The notes under the pieces are model-generated. The model was not told the DNA's origin, did no database searches, and saw nothing but the letters and a program-made list of their open reading frames with translations. Below, one piece after another: positions 37,716 through 47,477 of a stretch of 64,000 nt of DNA. Source of the stretch: Vibrio parahaemolyticus. GTDB taxonomy: Bacteria; Pseudomonadota; Gammaproteobacteria; Enterobacterales; Vibrionaceae. The stretch spans positions 310,001 to 374,000 of the forward strand of contig NZ_UHIL01000001.1 of assembly GCF_900460535.1 (NCBI RefSeq). Direction: 5' to 3'. Position numbers and translations under genes: made by a program. Positions within the stretch are counted from its first letter, which is position 1. Each line of letters starts with the position of its first letter.

Positions 37716-38357
37716 TTACTTTTGATTAAGCTTTTGCAGGAACTTATCCGATTCAGCGATCGCTTCGTTCATTTGTTTGATGGCAAATTGAATGTCTTTC
37801 TCTAAGCTAGAGAACTCGCCTTGCAAAGAACCAATCGCACTCGCGTTGAGGTTATGTTTTAGATACAGCGTATTATCACGCAGTGTGTTCAGCACTGGCG
37901 TCATCTTTTTCTCTGCACGCTTCATTGCGCTGAGCATGGTTTTGTAAGAGGCTTTGGTTTCACGCAGTTTTTGTTCGCTTGAGCGGCGCAGTTTCGCACT
38001 GGTGTACAAGTCTAACTCGCCTTGCCATTCTTCAAACAGTGCATCAGAGACATCTTCGATTGCAGCAATACGGTCACGCACATCTTGAGCGGCTTTTTCG
38101 CTGTCTTCGTATTTGTCATTGATGTTGTTGTAAACGCTTTCTAATTCACCACCGTCAAAATTGGTTAGTGCTGATAAGGCTTCAAGTGCGCTAGTGAATT
38201 CTTCTTGTGCTTCTTGTTGTGATTCTTTGGCATCTTCCACTCGGTCAACCATAATATCTCGTTTATGGTAGCCCACTTGCTCCATCGCAGAGTAATACGC
38301 AGATTGACACCCTGTTAAAGTGAAAATTGATAGTACAATTGCTAATAAATAAGGCAT
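37716..38357 (-). CDS. DUF2959 family lipoprotein
   Basis: The 213-residue protein has a lipoprotein signal (MPYLLAIVLSIFTLTGCQSAYYS; lipobox LTGC, Cys about 17) followed by a long, charged all-helical coiled-coil domain (about 40-205, repeated Glu/Lys heptads). YYSAMEQVGYHKRDIMVDRV after the lipid anchor is typical for DUF2959. It is probably anchored in the envelope; the function is unknown. It is divergent from yihY, with 34 bases between the starts. Confidence 0.85.
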   Translation of the reverse strand: MPYLLAIVLSIFTLTGCQSAYYSAMEQVGYHKRDIMVDRVEDAKESQQEAQEEFTSALEALSALTNFDGGELESVYNNINDKYEDSEKAAQDVRDRIAAIEDVSDALFEEWQGELDLYTSAKLRRSSEQKLRETKASYKTMLSAMKRAEKKMTPVLNTLRDNTLYLKHNLNASAIGSLQGEFSSLEKDIQFAIKQMNEAIAESDKFLQKLNQK

Positions 38358-38391
38358 TCTTATGTCCTCGACGCTAATTATGGGATGAACT

Positions 38392-39336
38392 ATGAACCAG
38401 TTATCAGAGAGTTACAAGGCGAGATTGAGCAATCTACTGCCAAGTTGCGTCGCGTTTTTTAAGTATCTTCTTAAGCGTTTGACGCATGATCGCGTTAATG
38501 TAAATGCTGGCTACCTTGCCTATATTACCTTGCTATCCATCGTGCCAATGTTAACGGTACTGTTATCAATATTGTCGAAGTTCCCTGTTTTCGCGAACGT
38601 TGGCGAAGTGCTGCAAGGCTACATCATCGAAAACTTTGTACCGGCATCTGGTGAGGCGGTGCACACTGCACTGCAAGAGTTTGTGGCGAACACCGGCAAA
38701 ATGAGTGCCGTCGGTGGTGGCTTCTTGTTTATTGCTGCGCTGATGCTGATCTCCAACATCGATAAAAATCTAAACTACATCTGGCGAGTCAAAGACAAGC
38801 GCCGTTTGGTGTTCTCATTTTCGATGTATTGGATGGTATTAACGCTAGGGCCGATTTTAGTCGGCGCGAGTATTGCAGCAACGTCTTATGTCACGTCGTT
38901 ACAAATCTTAGAAAATGAAACGCTGTCTGGCGCCTTCAATTTGTTCTTACGCTGGTTGCCGCTCTTGCTGTCATTTTTTGCATTTTTAGGTTTGTACATT
39001 CTGGTGCCAAACAAAAAAGTGCATTTAGCGCATGGCGCTGTAGGCGCCGCCGTTGCGGCGATACTGTTTGAATTAAGTAAGAAAGGCTTTGCCCTCTATA
39101 TCACTCAGTTCCCCTCTTACCAGCTGATTTACGGCGCTTTAGCCGCAATTCCTATCTTGTTTGTCTGGGTTTACTTGTGCTGGATGATCGTCTTGCTGGG
39201 GGCAGAAGTCACCGCAGCATTGGGTGAGCAAGAGCACTGGAGTGAAGATCTAGACATGATACACTCGTCGGCTGAATCTCAGTTAGCAAATGAAGGAAGC
39301 GAGAGTAGTGATAGCGCTAATTCAACGAGTCAGTGA
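38392..39336 (+). CDS. yihY: YihY/BrkB-family inner membrane protein
   Basis: The 314-residue protein has about six hydrophobic helices and the family core: [23 protein letters not shown] (about 38-60), [13 protein letters not shown] (about 122), [31 protein letters not shown] and [28 protein letters not shown]. It was once proposed as RNase BN, but that activity belongs to Rbn/ElaC. The real function is unknown. The order yihY-dtd-yiiD is the same as in E. coli. It overlaps dtd by 29 bases. Confidence 0.9.
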   Translation: MNQLSESYKARLSNLLPSCVAFFKYLLKRLTHDRVNVNAGYLAYITLLSIVPMLTVLLSILSKFPVFANVGEVLQGYIIENFVPASGEAVHTALQEFVANTGKMSAVGGGFLFIAALMLISNIDKNLNYIWRVKDKRRLVFSFSMYWMVLTLGPILVGASIAATSYVTSLQILENETLSGAFNLFLRWLPLLLSFFAFLGLYILVPNKKVHLAHGAVGAAVAAILFELSKKGFALYITQFPSYQLIYGALAAIPILFVWVYLCWMIVLLGAEVTAALGEQEHWSEDLDMIHSSAESQLANEGSESSDSANSTSQ

Positions 39337-39742
39337 AGCAGCCGTTCGTGTAGACGGTGAAGTGGTTGGGGAAATCAATACAGGTCTTCTTGTCCTACTT
39401 GGTGTTGAGAAGGACGACGATGAAGCCAAAGCAAAACGTTTGATGGAACGTGTGACCACCTACCGAGTCTTTGAAGACGACGAAGGAAAAATGAACCTCA
39501 ACGTCAAACAAGTGAACGGTAAGGTTTTGGTGGTGTCTCAATTTACGTTACCGGCAGATACCAAGAAAGGCACACGTGCAGGCTTTTCTCGTGGTGCGCA
39601 TCCAGCCGACGCTGAACGTCTGTATGACTACTTTTCTGACTTGTGTGAGCAGGAATTGCCAACCGAGCGTGGTCGCTTCGCGGCCGATATGAAAGTGTCA
39701 TTAATTAATGACGGCCCAGTGACTTTTTGGCTACAGGTCTAA
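39308..39742 (+). CDS. dtd: D-aminoacyl-tRNA deacylase
   Basis: Dtd hydrolyses D-aminoacyl-tRNAs, keeping D-amino acids out of translation. The 144-residue product has the two conserved active-site segments, [19 protein letters not shown] (about 78) and [14 protein letters not shown] at the C-terminus (NXGPVT). The GTG at 39308 is used since it gives [14 protein letters not shown] as in E. coli (145 residues) with AAGGAAG about ten bases ahead; an earlier ATG at 39290 is unlikely. It lies inside the end of yihY. Confidence 0.94.
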   Translation: MIALIQRVSEAAVRVDGEVVGEINTGLLVLLGVEKDDDEAKAKRLMERVTTYRVFEDDEGKMNLNVKQVNGKVLVVSQFTLPADTKKGTRAGFSRGAHPADAERLYDYFSDLCEQELPTERGRFAADMKVSLINDGPVTFWLQV

Positions 39743-39773
39743 TCTGGCGTGGATACACCCATGGTCTAAGCTA

Positions 39774-39804
39774 TATACCCAAGTGATTTGATTTTACTTG
39801 GGTA
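39774..39804. repeat. Palindromic intergenic repeat, copy 2 (short)
   Basis: TATACCCAAGT (39774-39784) pairs with ACTTGGGTA (39796-39804); the arms are those of the repeat at 15825 but the interior is only 11 bases. TTTT follows, so it may also terminate dtd. Confidence 0.5.
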
Positions 39805-39850
39805 TTTTCTCCCCAAGATTCTTACTGATTTGCACTTTCAAAGGATTGAT

Positions 39851-40768
39851 ATGTTCAAACTCATAACTCCAACAACCGAAAATCAGCTTAACAAGTACTA
39901 TCAATTTCGTTGGCAAATGCTTCGAGAGCCATGGCGCATGCCAGTAGGCTCTGAACGGGATGAATATGATGTGGTGAGCCATCACCGCATGATTGTGGAT
40001 AGCCGTGGCCGTCCAATGGCGATCGGACGTTTGTACATTACTCCGGATAACGATGGCCAAATCCGCTATATGGCGGTGAAAGGCAATCGTCGCAGCAAAG
40101 GCATGGGATCACTGGTGTTGGTCGCGTTGGAATCGCTTGCGCGCCAAGAAGGTGCGAAACGTTTGGTATGTAATGCTCGTGAAGACGCGATTGCGTTTTA
40201 TGAAAAAAACGGTTTTGAACGTCGTGGTGAGTTGACCGATGAACGCGGTCCGGTTCGTCACCAACAAATGGTGAAGCCGCTTGATCCGATGGCGAATGTG
40301 TTACGTCGCCCAGAATGGTGCACGGAATTGCAGCAGCGCTGGGAAGCGCAAATCCCAATTGCGGACAAAATGGGCATCAAAATCAACCAATACACCGGTT
40401 ATCAGTTCGAATGCAGTGCCCAGCTCAATCCGAATTTGAACCCGCACAATACGATGTTTGCTGGTTCGGCATTTACGTTGGCAACGCTGACGGGATGGGG
40501 AATGACGTGGTTACTGCTCAAAGAGCGCGGTTTGCATGGCGATATTGTTCTGGCAGACAGCTCGATTCGTTATCGTCATCCGGTGGAGCAAAATCCGGTG
40601 GCGAGTACCTCGCTTGATGGTATCAGTGGTGATTTGGATCGCTTGGCGTCAGGGCGCAAGGCGCGCATTGTCATCCATGTGGTGATTTACAGCGGCGATA
40701 CGCCTGCGGTTGATTTCGTTGGCACGTACATGCTGTTGCCCAACTATTCGCAACTACTCAGTTGCTAG
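39851..40768 (+). CDS. yiiD: GNAT acetyltransferase / hotdog thioesterase fusion (YiiD)
   Basis: The 305-residue product joins a GNAT domain (about 1-145; YMAVKGNRRSKGMGSLVLVALES carries the acetyl-CoA loop R-x-x-G-x-G) to a hotdog-fold thioesterase-like domain (about 160-300; NPHNTMFAGSAFTLATLTGWG, and VVLADSSIRYRHPV). This matches E. coli YiiD, downstream of dtd, which has been linked to fatty-acid initiation. The substrate is not certain. ATG at 39851 follows AAGGATTG; an earlier ATG at 39788 has no good site. It overlaps the convergent AsmA gene by 15 bases. Confidence 0.88.
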   Translation: MFKLITPTTENQLNKYYQFRWQMLREPWRMPVGSERDEYDVVSHHRMIVDSRGRPMAIGRLYITPDNDGQIRYMAVKGNRRSKGMGSLVLVALESLARQEGAKRLVCNAREDAIAFYEKNGFERRGELTDERGPVRHQQMVKPLDPMANVLRRPEWCTELQQRWEAQIPIADKMGIKINQYTGYQFECSAQLNPNLNPHNTMFAGSAFTLATLTGWGMTWLLLKERGLHGDIVLADSSIRYRHPVEQNPVASTSLDGISGDLDRLASGRKARIVIHVVIYSGDTPAVDFVGTYMLLPNYSQLLSC

Positions 40769-42808
40769 TTCTTCTTCGGCTACGACCTCGTTCGTAGCCG
40801 GCTCTAACTCTTCTGTTATCTCCTCAACCAGCTCTTCTTCCGGTTGCTCTAGATTCGCCTCTGCAATGCCATGAAAGCTCGATTCCTCCGGCTGAGCATC
40901 GTTCGTTGGTACGTTCGGTGTTAAGTGGTCTGGCTGTTGTGGTGAGTCGCAGTCATTACGTGATATTTCACCATCGAGCAGATCGCCTATGATTATGCCG
41001 CAGTGATCCTTGAGCTGGAATGTCAAACCGCTGAGTGGGTTGTTGGCCATGTCAAACTCGCCGCCAATCTGACCGGATATGACATTGCCGGAGATGGTTA
41101 CAGGCTTGAGTGATACAGCGCCCCGCTGCGCGTGCACTCGAATAGGGGAAAACGTGATGCTCTTAAGCGACTTATCGGCTTGTGAGCGTAGTGTCGTTTC
41201 TCGTAGGTTTGCTTCCACTTGCCCCGTTAAGCTGTACGCCAACATGTTGTTGTCACCAGATAGACCTTGCAGGTCGAGATTGAGGTCAGAAAATCCATCT
41301 ACCGCGAATACATCGGGCAGGTATGGGTGAAGCAGTTTGAGTGGAATGCCATCTGCACTCAAATTAAGCGCCCAAGGTTGGCTTGCCGTACTTAAATCAA
41401 GTTGACCAAAGCCTTCAATGTAACCTTGTTCTAGTGGAGCAAACAGACGAGAGAGTTGCCACAACCCTTGCTCACTTTGTGTCGAAATCGCAGCATGAGA
41501 AGACAGAACTTGGTCGTAGCTCGCATTCACGACACTCGCGTCGAGACTGCCATGCCATACGCCCCAATAACGGTGCTGGCGCTTTAACTTTAGCGCTTTT
41601 CCTTCGACGTTTAAGCCAGAGAGTTGCCAGAATGGTTCGTGCGCTAATTGGATTATCTGACTACGTTCAATATCAAGTTCTTGGATATCCACTTCTTGTA
41701 ACGCGCTGGTGGCAGCCTTCCACCAATCCTTGTTGTCATCAGACTGGATAGCCCATTTCAATCCTTGAACAGAAGCCGTGTCGAGTTGCCAGTGCGTCGG
41801 TTTGAATTGACCAGATACCTGTACGCGGCCTTGCTGCCAATCTAGGCTCAGTTCTTGGAGCTGGATATTCTCGGGCGTGAAAATGGCGTTCAAGCGTGGC
41901 TCTATTGCGGTTTGCTCTTGGAAACGAACACTGTCAGCTTGTAAAGACACTTTGGCAGTGGCATTCCATAGAGATGCAGGCAGTGAGGCATCTTCAACGG
42001 ACAGTTCAAGGTTTTGCCAGTGCCATTCCCCCCATTCAATATCGGCGTTAAGCAAGTCGAGGCTATTAATGTGGTTAATGGTGAACGGCAATTCTTGCCA
42101 CGGTTTAGAGAGTAAAGATTGTCGCTGTGCATTGGTGATTGCCAACTTATCAATCGTGACATTGACCAAAGACCAGCCTTGCGGATATTGCTCACCTTGC
42201 CCTGAGATTTGGCTATTGTGCCATTTAAAAGACGTGCCATAGAGGGTGCTGTTTTGGGCTTGATAATCCACATCAACCAGTACTTTTTGTATCGCCTCAC
42301 CGTGCCAATACATTTGCTCTGCAGAAGCCTGAATAGCGCCGTAAGGCCATAATTGTTGAGCGTTTAGCCAAGTAGGATCTTGGATTTGGATACTCAATCC
42401 AGTTACGGAAAAGCGCGCATCCGCGTAATCAATATTTTTCAGCGCAATCTGGTGGAACTGGATCGACTCTAAGTTAGGCCGTGTCGGTATGCCTTTTTTT
42501 AGACTCACCCCATCGATCAGCAAGCTATCGATAATCCATTTCCCATCTCGTCGTATGTCAGGGTTCAGCCACACGTCGACTTGTTCAATATAAGGCAGTT
42601 GAGCGTCTTGGGAGCGAACGTTTTGCAGCGAAAGGTGGTAAGGGAAGTCGTAATGAACGCGCTCCGCTTGGATCGGTAAGCCAAGGTAGGGTGAAACCCA
42701 TTGCCATGTAGAATTGGCGTATGAGGTGGTTAACAGCGCAATAATGGTCGCCGGAAGGGCAATCAATACCACCAGTAAGAGAATTAGAATTCGACGCGCT
42801 GTTTTCAT
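40754..42808 (-). CDS. AsmA-family protein
   Basis: The 684-residue protein has one N-terminal membrane helix (about 7-29) and a long periplasmic, beta-rich body in the AsmA style; the C-terminal AsmA_2-like region is at about 480-600 (FGQLDLSTASQPWALNLSADGIPLKLL) and then a Glu/Pro-rich acidic tail. AsmA-like proteins are thought to bridge inner and outer membranes and move phospholipids. The exact paralogue is unclear. It is transcribed alone and overlaps yiiD at its 3' end. Confidence 0.78.
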   Translation of the reverse strand: MKTARRILILLLVVLIALPATIIALLTTSYANSTWQWVSPYLGLPIQAERVHYDFPYHLSLQNVRSQDAQLPYIEQVDVWLNPDIRRDGKWIIDSLLIDGVSLKKGIPTRPNLESIQFHQIALKNIDYADARFSVTGLSIQIQDPTWLNAQQLWPYGAIQASAEQMYWHGEAIQKVLVDVDYQAQNSTLYGTSFKWHNSQISGQGEQYPQGWSLVNVTIDKLAITNAQRQSLLSKPWQELPFTINHINSLDLLNADIEWGEWHWQNLELSVEDASLPASLWNATAKVSLQADSVRFQEQTAIEPRLNAIFTPENIQLQELSLDWQQGRVQVSGQFKPTHWQLDTASVQGLKWAIQSDDNKDWWKAATSALQEVDIQELDIERSQIIQLAHEPFWQLSGLNVEGKALKLKRQHRYWGVWHGSLDASVVNASYDQVLSSHAAISTQSEQGLWQLSRLFAPLEQGYIEGFGQLDLSTASQPWALNLSADGIPLKLLHPYLPDVFAVDGFSDLNLDLQGLSGDNNMLAYSLTGQVEANLRETTLRSQADKSLKSITFSPIRVHAQRGAVSLKPVTISGNVISGQIGGEFDMANNPLSGLTFQLKDHCGIIIGDLLDGEISRNDCDSPQQPDHLTPNVPTNDAQPEESSFHGIAEANLEQPEEELVEEITEELEPATNEVVAEEELATE

Positions 42809-42911
42809 CCCTGTCAGAACCTGTAAGTGAAGTGTCGGAAAACTGATGAGGTCAGTTATACAAATAACCCAGTTAGGCTTTAGCTTGTATCAATCTGGTG
42901 TGGGATTCAAT

Positions 42912-42936
42912 AAAAAGCCCCTCAAAAGAGGGGCTT
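42912..42936 (-). terminator. Terminator of pckA
   Basis: AAGCCCCTC/GAGGGGCTT with an AAAA loop precedes TTT on the minus strand, about 70 bases after the pckA stop. Confidence 0.82.
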
Positions 42937-43003
42937 GAAGAGCATTTTTGTAACTAAGTCACTGTTGTCATCAAATCACAGGTCACTCAGTTTTGCTTCG
43001 GTA

Positions 43004-44632
43004 TTAGTCCAGTTGAGGACCAGCCGCAACCAGTGCTTTACCTTCCGCGTTGTCTGTGTACTTATCAAAGTTATTGATAAAGCGCTCAGCCAAGTCTTTC
43101 GCTTTGCTTTCCCATTGTAGTGGGTCAACGTACGTGTCACGAGGGTCAAGGATGCTTGGATCCACACCTGGTAGTGAAGTAGGTACTTCAAGGTTGAAGA
43201 TTGGAATGTGCTTAGTTGGCGCATCTTCAATCGAGCCATCTAGGATCGCATCAATGATGCCGCGTGTATCTTGGATAGAGATACGTTTACCTGTGCCGTT
43301 CCAGCCGGTGTTCACTAGGTATGCTTCTGCACCTGCGGCTTCCATACGTTTTACCAGTACTTCTGCGTATTTAGTTGGGTGAAGCGTTAGGAACGCTGCG
43401 CCAAAACATGCAGAGAATGTTGGTGTTGGCTCAGTAATGCCTCGCTCTGTGCCAGCCAGTTTTGCAGTAAAGCCAGATAGGAAGTGGTATTTGGTTTGCT
43501 CTGGAGTCAACTTAGACACTGGCGGTAGCACGCCAAATGCGTCTGCCGATAGGAAGATCACTTTGTTTGCGTGACCGCCTTTTGATACTGGCTTAACGAT
43601 GTTTTCGATGTGGTAGATAGGGTAAGAAACACGTGTGTTTTCTGTCTTAGAGCCGTCATCAAAATCGATAGAGCCGTCGCTACGAACCGTTACGTTTTCT
43701 AGCAACGCATCGCGGCGGATCGCGTTGTAGATGTCTGGCTCAGCTTCTTTCGATAGCTTGATGGTTTTTGCGTAACAACCGCCTTCGAAGTTGAAGACAC
43801 CATCGTCATCCCAGCCGTGCTCATCATCACCAATTAGAGCGCGTTTAGGGTCGGTAGAGAGTGTTGTTTTACCTGTACCAGATAGGCCGAAGAATACTGC
43901 TACGTCGCCGTCTTTGCCCATGTTGGCACTACAGTGCATCGATGCGATGTCTTTCAGAGGAAGGAAGTAGTTCATCATCGCGAACATACCTTTCTTCATC
44001 TCGCCGCCGTACCACGTACCACCGATCAGTTGTGTACGCTCAGTAAGGTTGAATACCGTGAAGTTTTCAGAGTTCAGACCTTGCTCTTCCCATTTCGGGT
44101 TGGTGCATTTCGCGCCGTTCATTACTACGAAGTCAGGTTCAAACGTTGCAAGTTCTTCTTCGGTAGGACGAATGAACATGTTTTTCACGAAGTGTGCTTG
44201 CCATGCTACTTCCGTGATCACACGAATGCTCAAGCGAGTATCTGGGTTAGCACCACAGTAACCGTCAACGACAAATAGGCGTTTGCCAGACAACTGGTTA
44301 GTCACCAACTCTTTTAGGTCGTTCCACACTTCCTGAGTGATTGGTTTGTTGTCATTTTTTACGGTGTCAGAAGTCCACCACATGTGTTCTTCTGTCGTCG
44401 CATCTTTAACGATGTATTTATCTTTTGGTGAGCGACCAGTAAAGATGCCTGTATCAACAGCAACCGCACCTAATTCAGTAACCACACCGCGTTCGTAACC
44501 AGTTAGGTCAGCGCGCGTTTCTTCCTCAAACAGCAATTCGTAGCTTGGGTTGCGAACAACCTCTTTAACGTTATGCAGTCCGTGTTTGGTTAGATCAAGT
44601 GTTGCAGCCTTTGTATGTTCCATAACGGTCAT
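43004..44632 (-). CDS. pckA: Phosphoenolpyruvate carboxykinase (ATP)
   Basis: PckA makes phosphoenolpyruvate from oxaloacetate in gluconeogenesis. The 542-residue protein has the kinase-1a P-loop [11 protein letters not shown] (about residue 247), the oxaloacetate/metal site around [23 protein letters not shown] (as [17 protein letters not shown]) and [21 protein letters not shown]. Length matches E. coli (540). The start is the ATG at 44632, with AAGGAG eight bases upstream. Confidence 0.96.
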
Positions 44633-44904
44633 AGGTGCTCCTTATAAGGATTTTTGTAGGGATTTTGTAAGAATGTTTTAATTTTTATCTGCTCACCATG
44701 CTAGCAACGGGGCGGGGAGAAAACAGGGAGATAGTTCAAAAATTGCCCATGATTTCATTAAGGTTTTAGGTAACCCGTCACATATTGGTGCGAATAGTTT
44801 ATCGTGCGCGCAATCCTTTGCGCTAGGGCAAAACGATTATTAATTACTTAAAATTAAGCAGTTGTTTTATTACGTGGAAAGCTAGGTGTTACGGGGGATA
44901 GATC
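44633..44904. other. Upstream region of pckA
   Basis: These 272 bases between the pckA start and the hslO terminator should hold the pckA promoter. TGTGA half-sites for CRP occur, but no full inverted site, so I leave regulation open. Confidence 0.4.
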
Positions 44905-44937
44905 ACAAAAAGGCCAGCATAGTGCTGGCCTTTTGTG
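44905..44937 (-). terminator. Terminator of hslO
   Basis: AGGCCAGCA/TGCTGGCCT (44911-44931) with flanking CACAAAA and TTTTGTG forms a long stem; on the minus strand it ends in TTTTTGTG. Confidence 0.85.
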
Positions 44938-44968
44938 GGTAAATTACGTGCTTGATAAGCTATAAAAA

Positions 44969-45844
44969 TTAATGCAGCGTTTTATTGCCGCCTGAAGCTT
45001 GCGTATACAGTTCGGTAACTTCAGTTTCATCGAACGTATATGTTGTGCCACAGTAATCACAGTGTAAAGAAACCGATCCTACTTCAGCCAAAATGTCGTA
45101 AATTTCAGCTTTCTCAACGGTAATGATTGCCGCGCCGCTGCGCTCACGTGAACAGCCACAGTGGAACGCTACTGGTTGAGGTTCGTACACGCGTACTTTG
45201 TCTTGGTTGTATAGACGGTATAGTAGATCGTTCGCTTCTAGGCCAAACAGTTCTTCGTCTTTTACGGTGTTAGTCAGTTGCTCTAGGTGCTCGAAGTCAT
45301 CTGGAGAACCAGTGCCATCAGGAATAACCTGAATAAGCATACCCGCCGCGTGCGGTTTACCTTCGAATTCGCCAGTGCGGATCCAAAGACGCGTTTTTAG
45401 CTGCTCAGAGTTAGCGAAGTAACCTTCTAGCACTTCCGTCAGGTTTTCACCTTCTAGACCAACCACACCTTGGTAGCGCTCGCCTTTTTTCGGCTCGATA
45501 GTGATAACTAGGTAACCTTTACCCATCATTTCGTGCAGGCTAGCGTCATCAGCGATGTCACCTTCCCAGCGCGCTACACCACGAACTTGTTGGTTGTGGT
45601 CGCCATTGATTACTGCAAGAGAAACAGGGCCGTCACCTTGAAGTTGGATTGTGATTGAGCCTTCGAATTTAAGAGTTGCAGTCAAAAGAGTCGTTGAAAC
45701 GAGTAGCTCACCCAACAGTTTTTGTACTGCTGCCGGATATTCCTTGCTGGAGATAATACGTTGGTACGCTTCATCCAATTGTACCAACTCGCCACGCACT
45801 GAAAGATCTTCGAATAGGTAGCGGTTTAAAACATTATTTGCCAT
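44969..45844 (-). CDS. hslO: Redox-regulated chaperone Hsp33
   Basis: Hsp33 is a holdase switched on by oxidation and unfolding. The 291-residue protein has the N-terminal substrate domain and the C-terminal zinc switch with four Cys: CGCSRER (CxC, about 232) and CDYCGTTY (CxxC, about 266). The start at 45844 ([21 protein letters not shown]) has GAGGAAAG upstream; a longer open frame to 45982 runs into hslR and is not used. It follows hslR by 31 bases on the same strand, an operon also in E. coli. Confidence 0.95.
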   Translation of the reverse strand: MANNVLNRYLFEDLSVRGELVQLDEAYQRIISSKEYPAAVQKLLGELLVSTTLLTATLKFEGSITIQLQGDGPVSLAVINGDHNQQVRGVARWEGDIADDASLHEMMGKGYLVITIEPKKGERYQGVVGLEGENLTEVLEGYFANSEQLKTRLWIRTGEFEGKPHAAGMLIQVIPDGTGSPDDFEHLEQLTNTVKDEELFGLEANDLLYRLYNQDKVRVYEPQPVAFHCGCSRERSGAAIITVEKAEIYDILAEVGSVSLHCDYCGTTYTFDETEVTELYTQASGGNKTLH

Positions 45845-45875
45845 GGAGTGCTTTCCTCGTCGGTAATTCCGGCTT

Positions 45876-46262
45876 TTATTGGTGTTTGAACTTAATGATG
45901 TCTCGGCGCTGCTTTTTATCTGGGCGGCGTTCCGGACTAGGGTTGTGGGCGTTAAGTTTGCGTTGTGTCGCGTGTTCCTCACGTTTCGCTATACTTTCAT
46001 TAGTTTCGCGATACAGGGTCTGTGCGACAGGGGCGCCTCGTCGTTGATCAGAAATCTTTTCGATAATCACGGTTTTTTCTTCGTTGCCTTGACGAAGTCT
46101 GATCTCAGCGCCCAATTCAACGATTTTACTCGGCTTGCTTCGTTGGCCATTATAGTGGACTTTACCACCATCGACCATATTACGAGCGATAGAGCGGGTT
46201 TTATAAAATCTTGCGGCCCATAGCCATTTATCTAGCCTAACGGCTTCATTTAGGGAACTCAT
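45876..46262 (-). CDS. hslR: Ribosome-associated heat shock protein Hsp15
   Basis: Hsp15 binds stalled 50S subunits carrying nascent chains. The 128-residue protein has an S4 RNA-binding domain at the N-terminus ([32 protein letters not shown], about 8-40) and a Lys/Arg-rich tail. Length is close to E. coli HslR (133). It lies directly before hslO. Confidence 0.93.
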   Translation of the reverse strand: MSSLNEAVRLDKWLWAARFYKTRSIARNMVDGGKVHYNGQRSKPSKIVELGAEIRLRQGNEEKTVIIEKISDQRRGAPVAQTLYRETNESIAKREEHATQRKLNAHNPSPERRPDKKQRRDIIKFKHQ

Positions 46263-46517
46263 AGAACACTACGCTATCTAATCACTGCCCGAATGTGGCA
46301 ATGAGTGCTGGATTATTCACCTACAGATGGAGTCAAGGCGTATTTTTTTCAAGGGAGTTGGCAAAAACTGCATAAGAAAAAGGTATGAAAAGGAAGTTGT
46401 GATATAGTTCACTGCTCTTTGTTGAGTAATAATTTTATTGCAAATTTAGCAATTTAGAGTCGATAGTTATATTTTTATAGCCCAATTGACTAACGTTAGA
46501 ATAAAGGAATCAATTCA

Positions 46518-47441
46518 GTGAAGCGTTTAGAGCTAAGTGCAGGATTATCAAGCAGACCGCTACTGGCTCAGATCAAGTCCAACCACCACGCAATTCAAGC
46601 GAAGCTCAGTTTGCTACTTACTTGCCTATTTATTGCGATAACTGGGTGGATACTCGGTAAAGTGGTGTGGTTAGCAATCCCTCAAACGTCTGATGTGCCA
46701 AAATGGAGGCCGTCGGCGGGTAACGTTATTGCCAGCAATAAATCGAATACGATTGATTTCAATGCCCTTCAAAGCGCCAACTTATTTGGCAAGTACACCG
46801 AACAAAAGCCTGTGGTCGTTGAGCAACCTGTTGTGAAAGACGCCCCAAAAACACGCCTGAATCTTACCCTTGTTGGCGCCGTTGCTAGCAGCAATCCTCA
46901 AACCAGCTTAGCGGTGATCGCTAACCGTGGTAAGCAAGCGACCTACGGAATTAGCGAAGAAATTGAAGGTACGCGTGCCACACTAAAAGCGGTGTTGGTC
47001 GATCGCGTGATCATCGATAACGAAGGCCGAGATGAAACTCTAATGCTGGAAGGCGTTGAGTATAAAAAATTGTCAGAATCGCCGCAGGCTACTCGAGTGC
47101 AAGCTGCACAGAAAGAACCTGCGTCAGACGTGAGTGACAAACTAGAGCAAATCCGAGAGGAGATTGCGAAAGATCCACAGAGTGTCTTTAAATACATCAC
47201 CATTTCTCCAGTGAAAAAAGACGACGCCATTATTGGCTACCGAGTTTCTCCGGGTCGTGATGCGGCGTTATTTAATGATGTGGGTCTAGAACCTGGTGAT
47301 ATTGCGGTGCAACTTAATGGGATCGATTTAAGTGATCCATCTTCTTCAGTACAACTGATGCAAGTGATGAGCGATCCGCAAGAACTGAATTTGACTGTTG
47401 AGCGAGATGGTCAGCAGTACGACATCTATATCCAATTGTAA
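46518..47441 (+). CDS. gspC: Type II secretion protein GspC (EpsC)
   Basis: GspC links the inner-membrane platform to the secretin GspD. The 307-residue protein has a short cytoplasmic N-terminus, one membrane helix (about 36-60), the homology region that binds the secretin (about 85-165) and a C-terminal PDZ domain (about 205-307; GYRVSPGRDAALFNDVGLEPGDIAVQLNGIDL). GTG start at 46518 after AAAGGAAT. It heads the operon gspC-N; genes for GspA/B are absent, as usual in Vibrio. Confidence 0.94.
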   Translation: MKRLELSAGLSSRPLLAQIKSNHHAIQAKLSLLLTCLFIAITGWILGKVVWLAIPQTSDVPKWRPSAGNVIASNKSNTIDFNALQSANLFGKYTEQKPVVVEQPVVKDAPKTRLNLTLVGAVASSNPQTSLAVIANRGKQATYGISEEIEGTRATLKAVLVDRVIIDNEGRDETLMLEGVEYKKLSESPQATRVQAAQKEPASDVSDKLEQIREEIAKDPQSVFKYITISPVKKDDAIIGYRVSPGRDAALFNDVGLEPGDIAVQLNGIDLSDPSSSVQLMQVMSDPQELNLTVERDGQQYDIYIQL

Positions 47442-47477
47442 TACTTAGGCAACCAGCGTAAGTTCAGGGAGACATAC

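Noticed and set aside
44760..44900. Possible CRP sites upstream of pckA
   Set aside because: Only half-sites (TGTGA) are visible, without a properly spaced second half.
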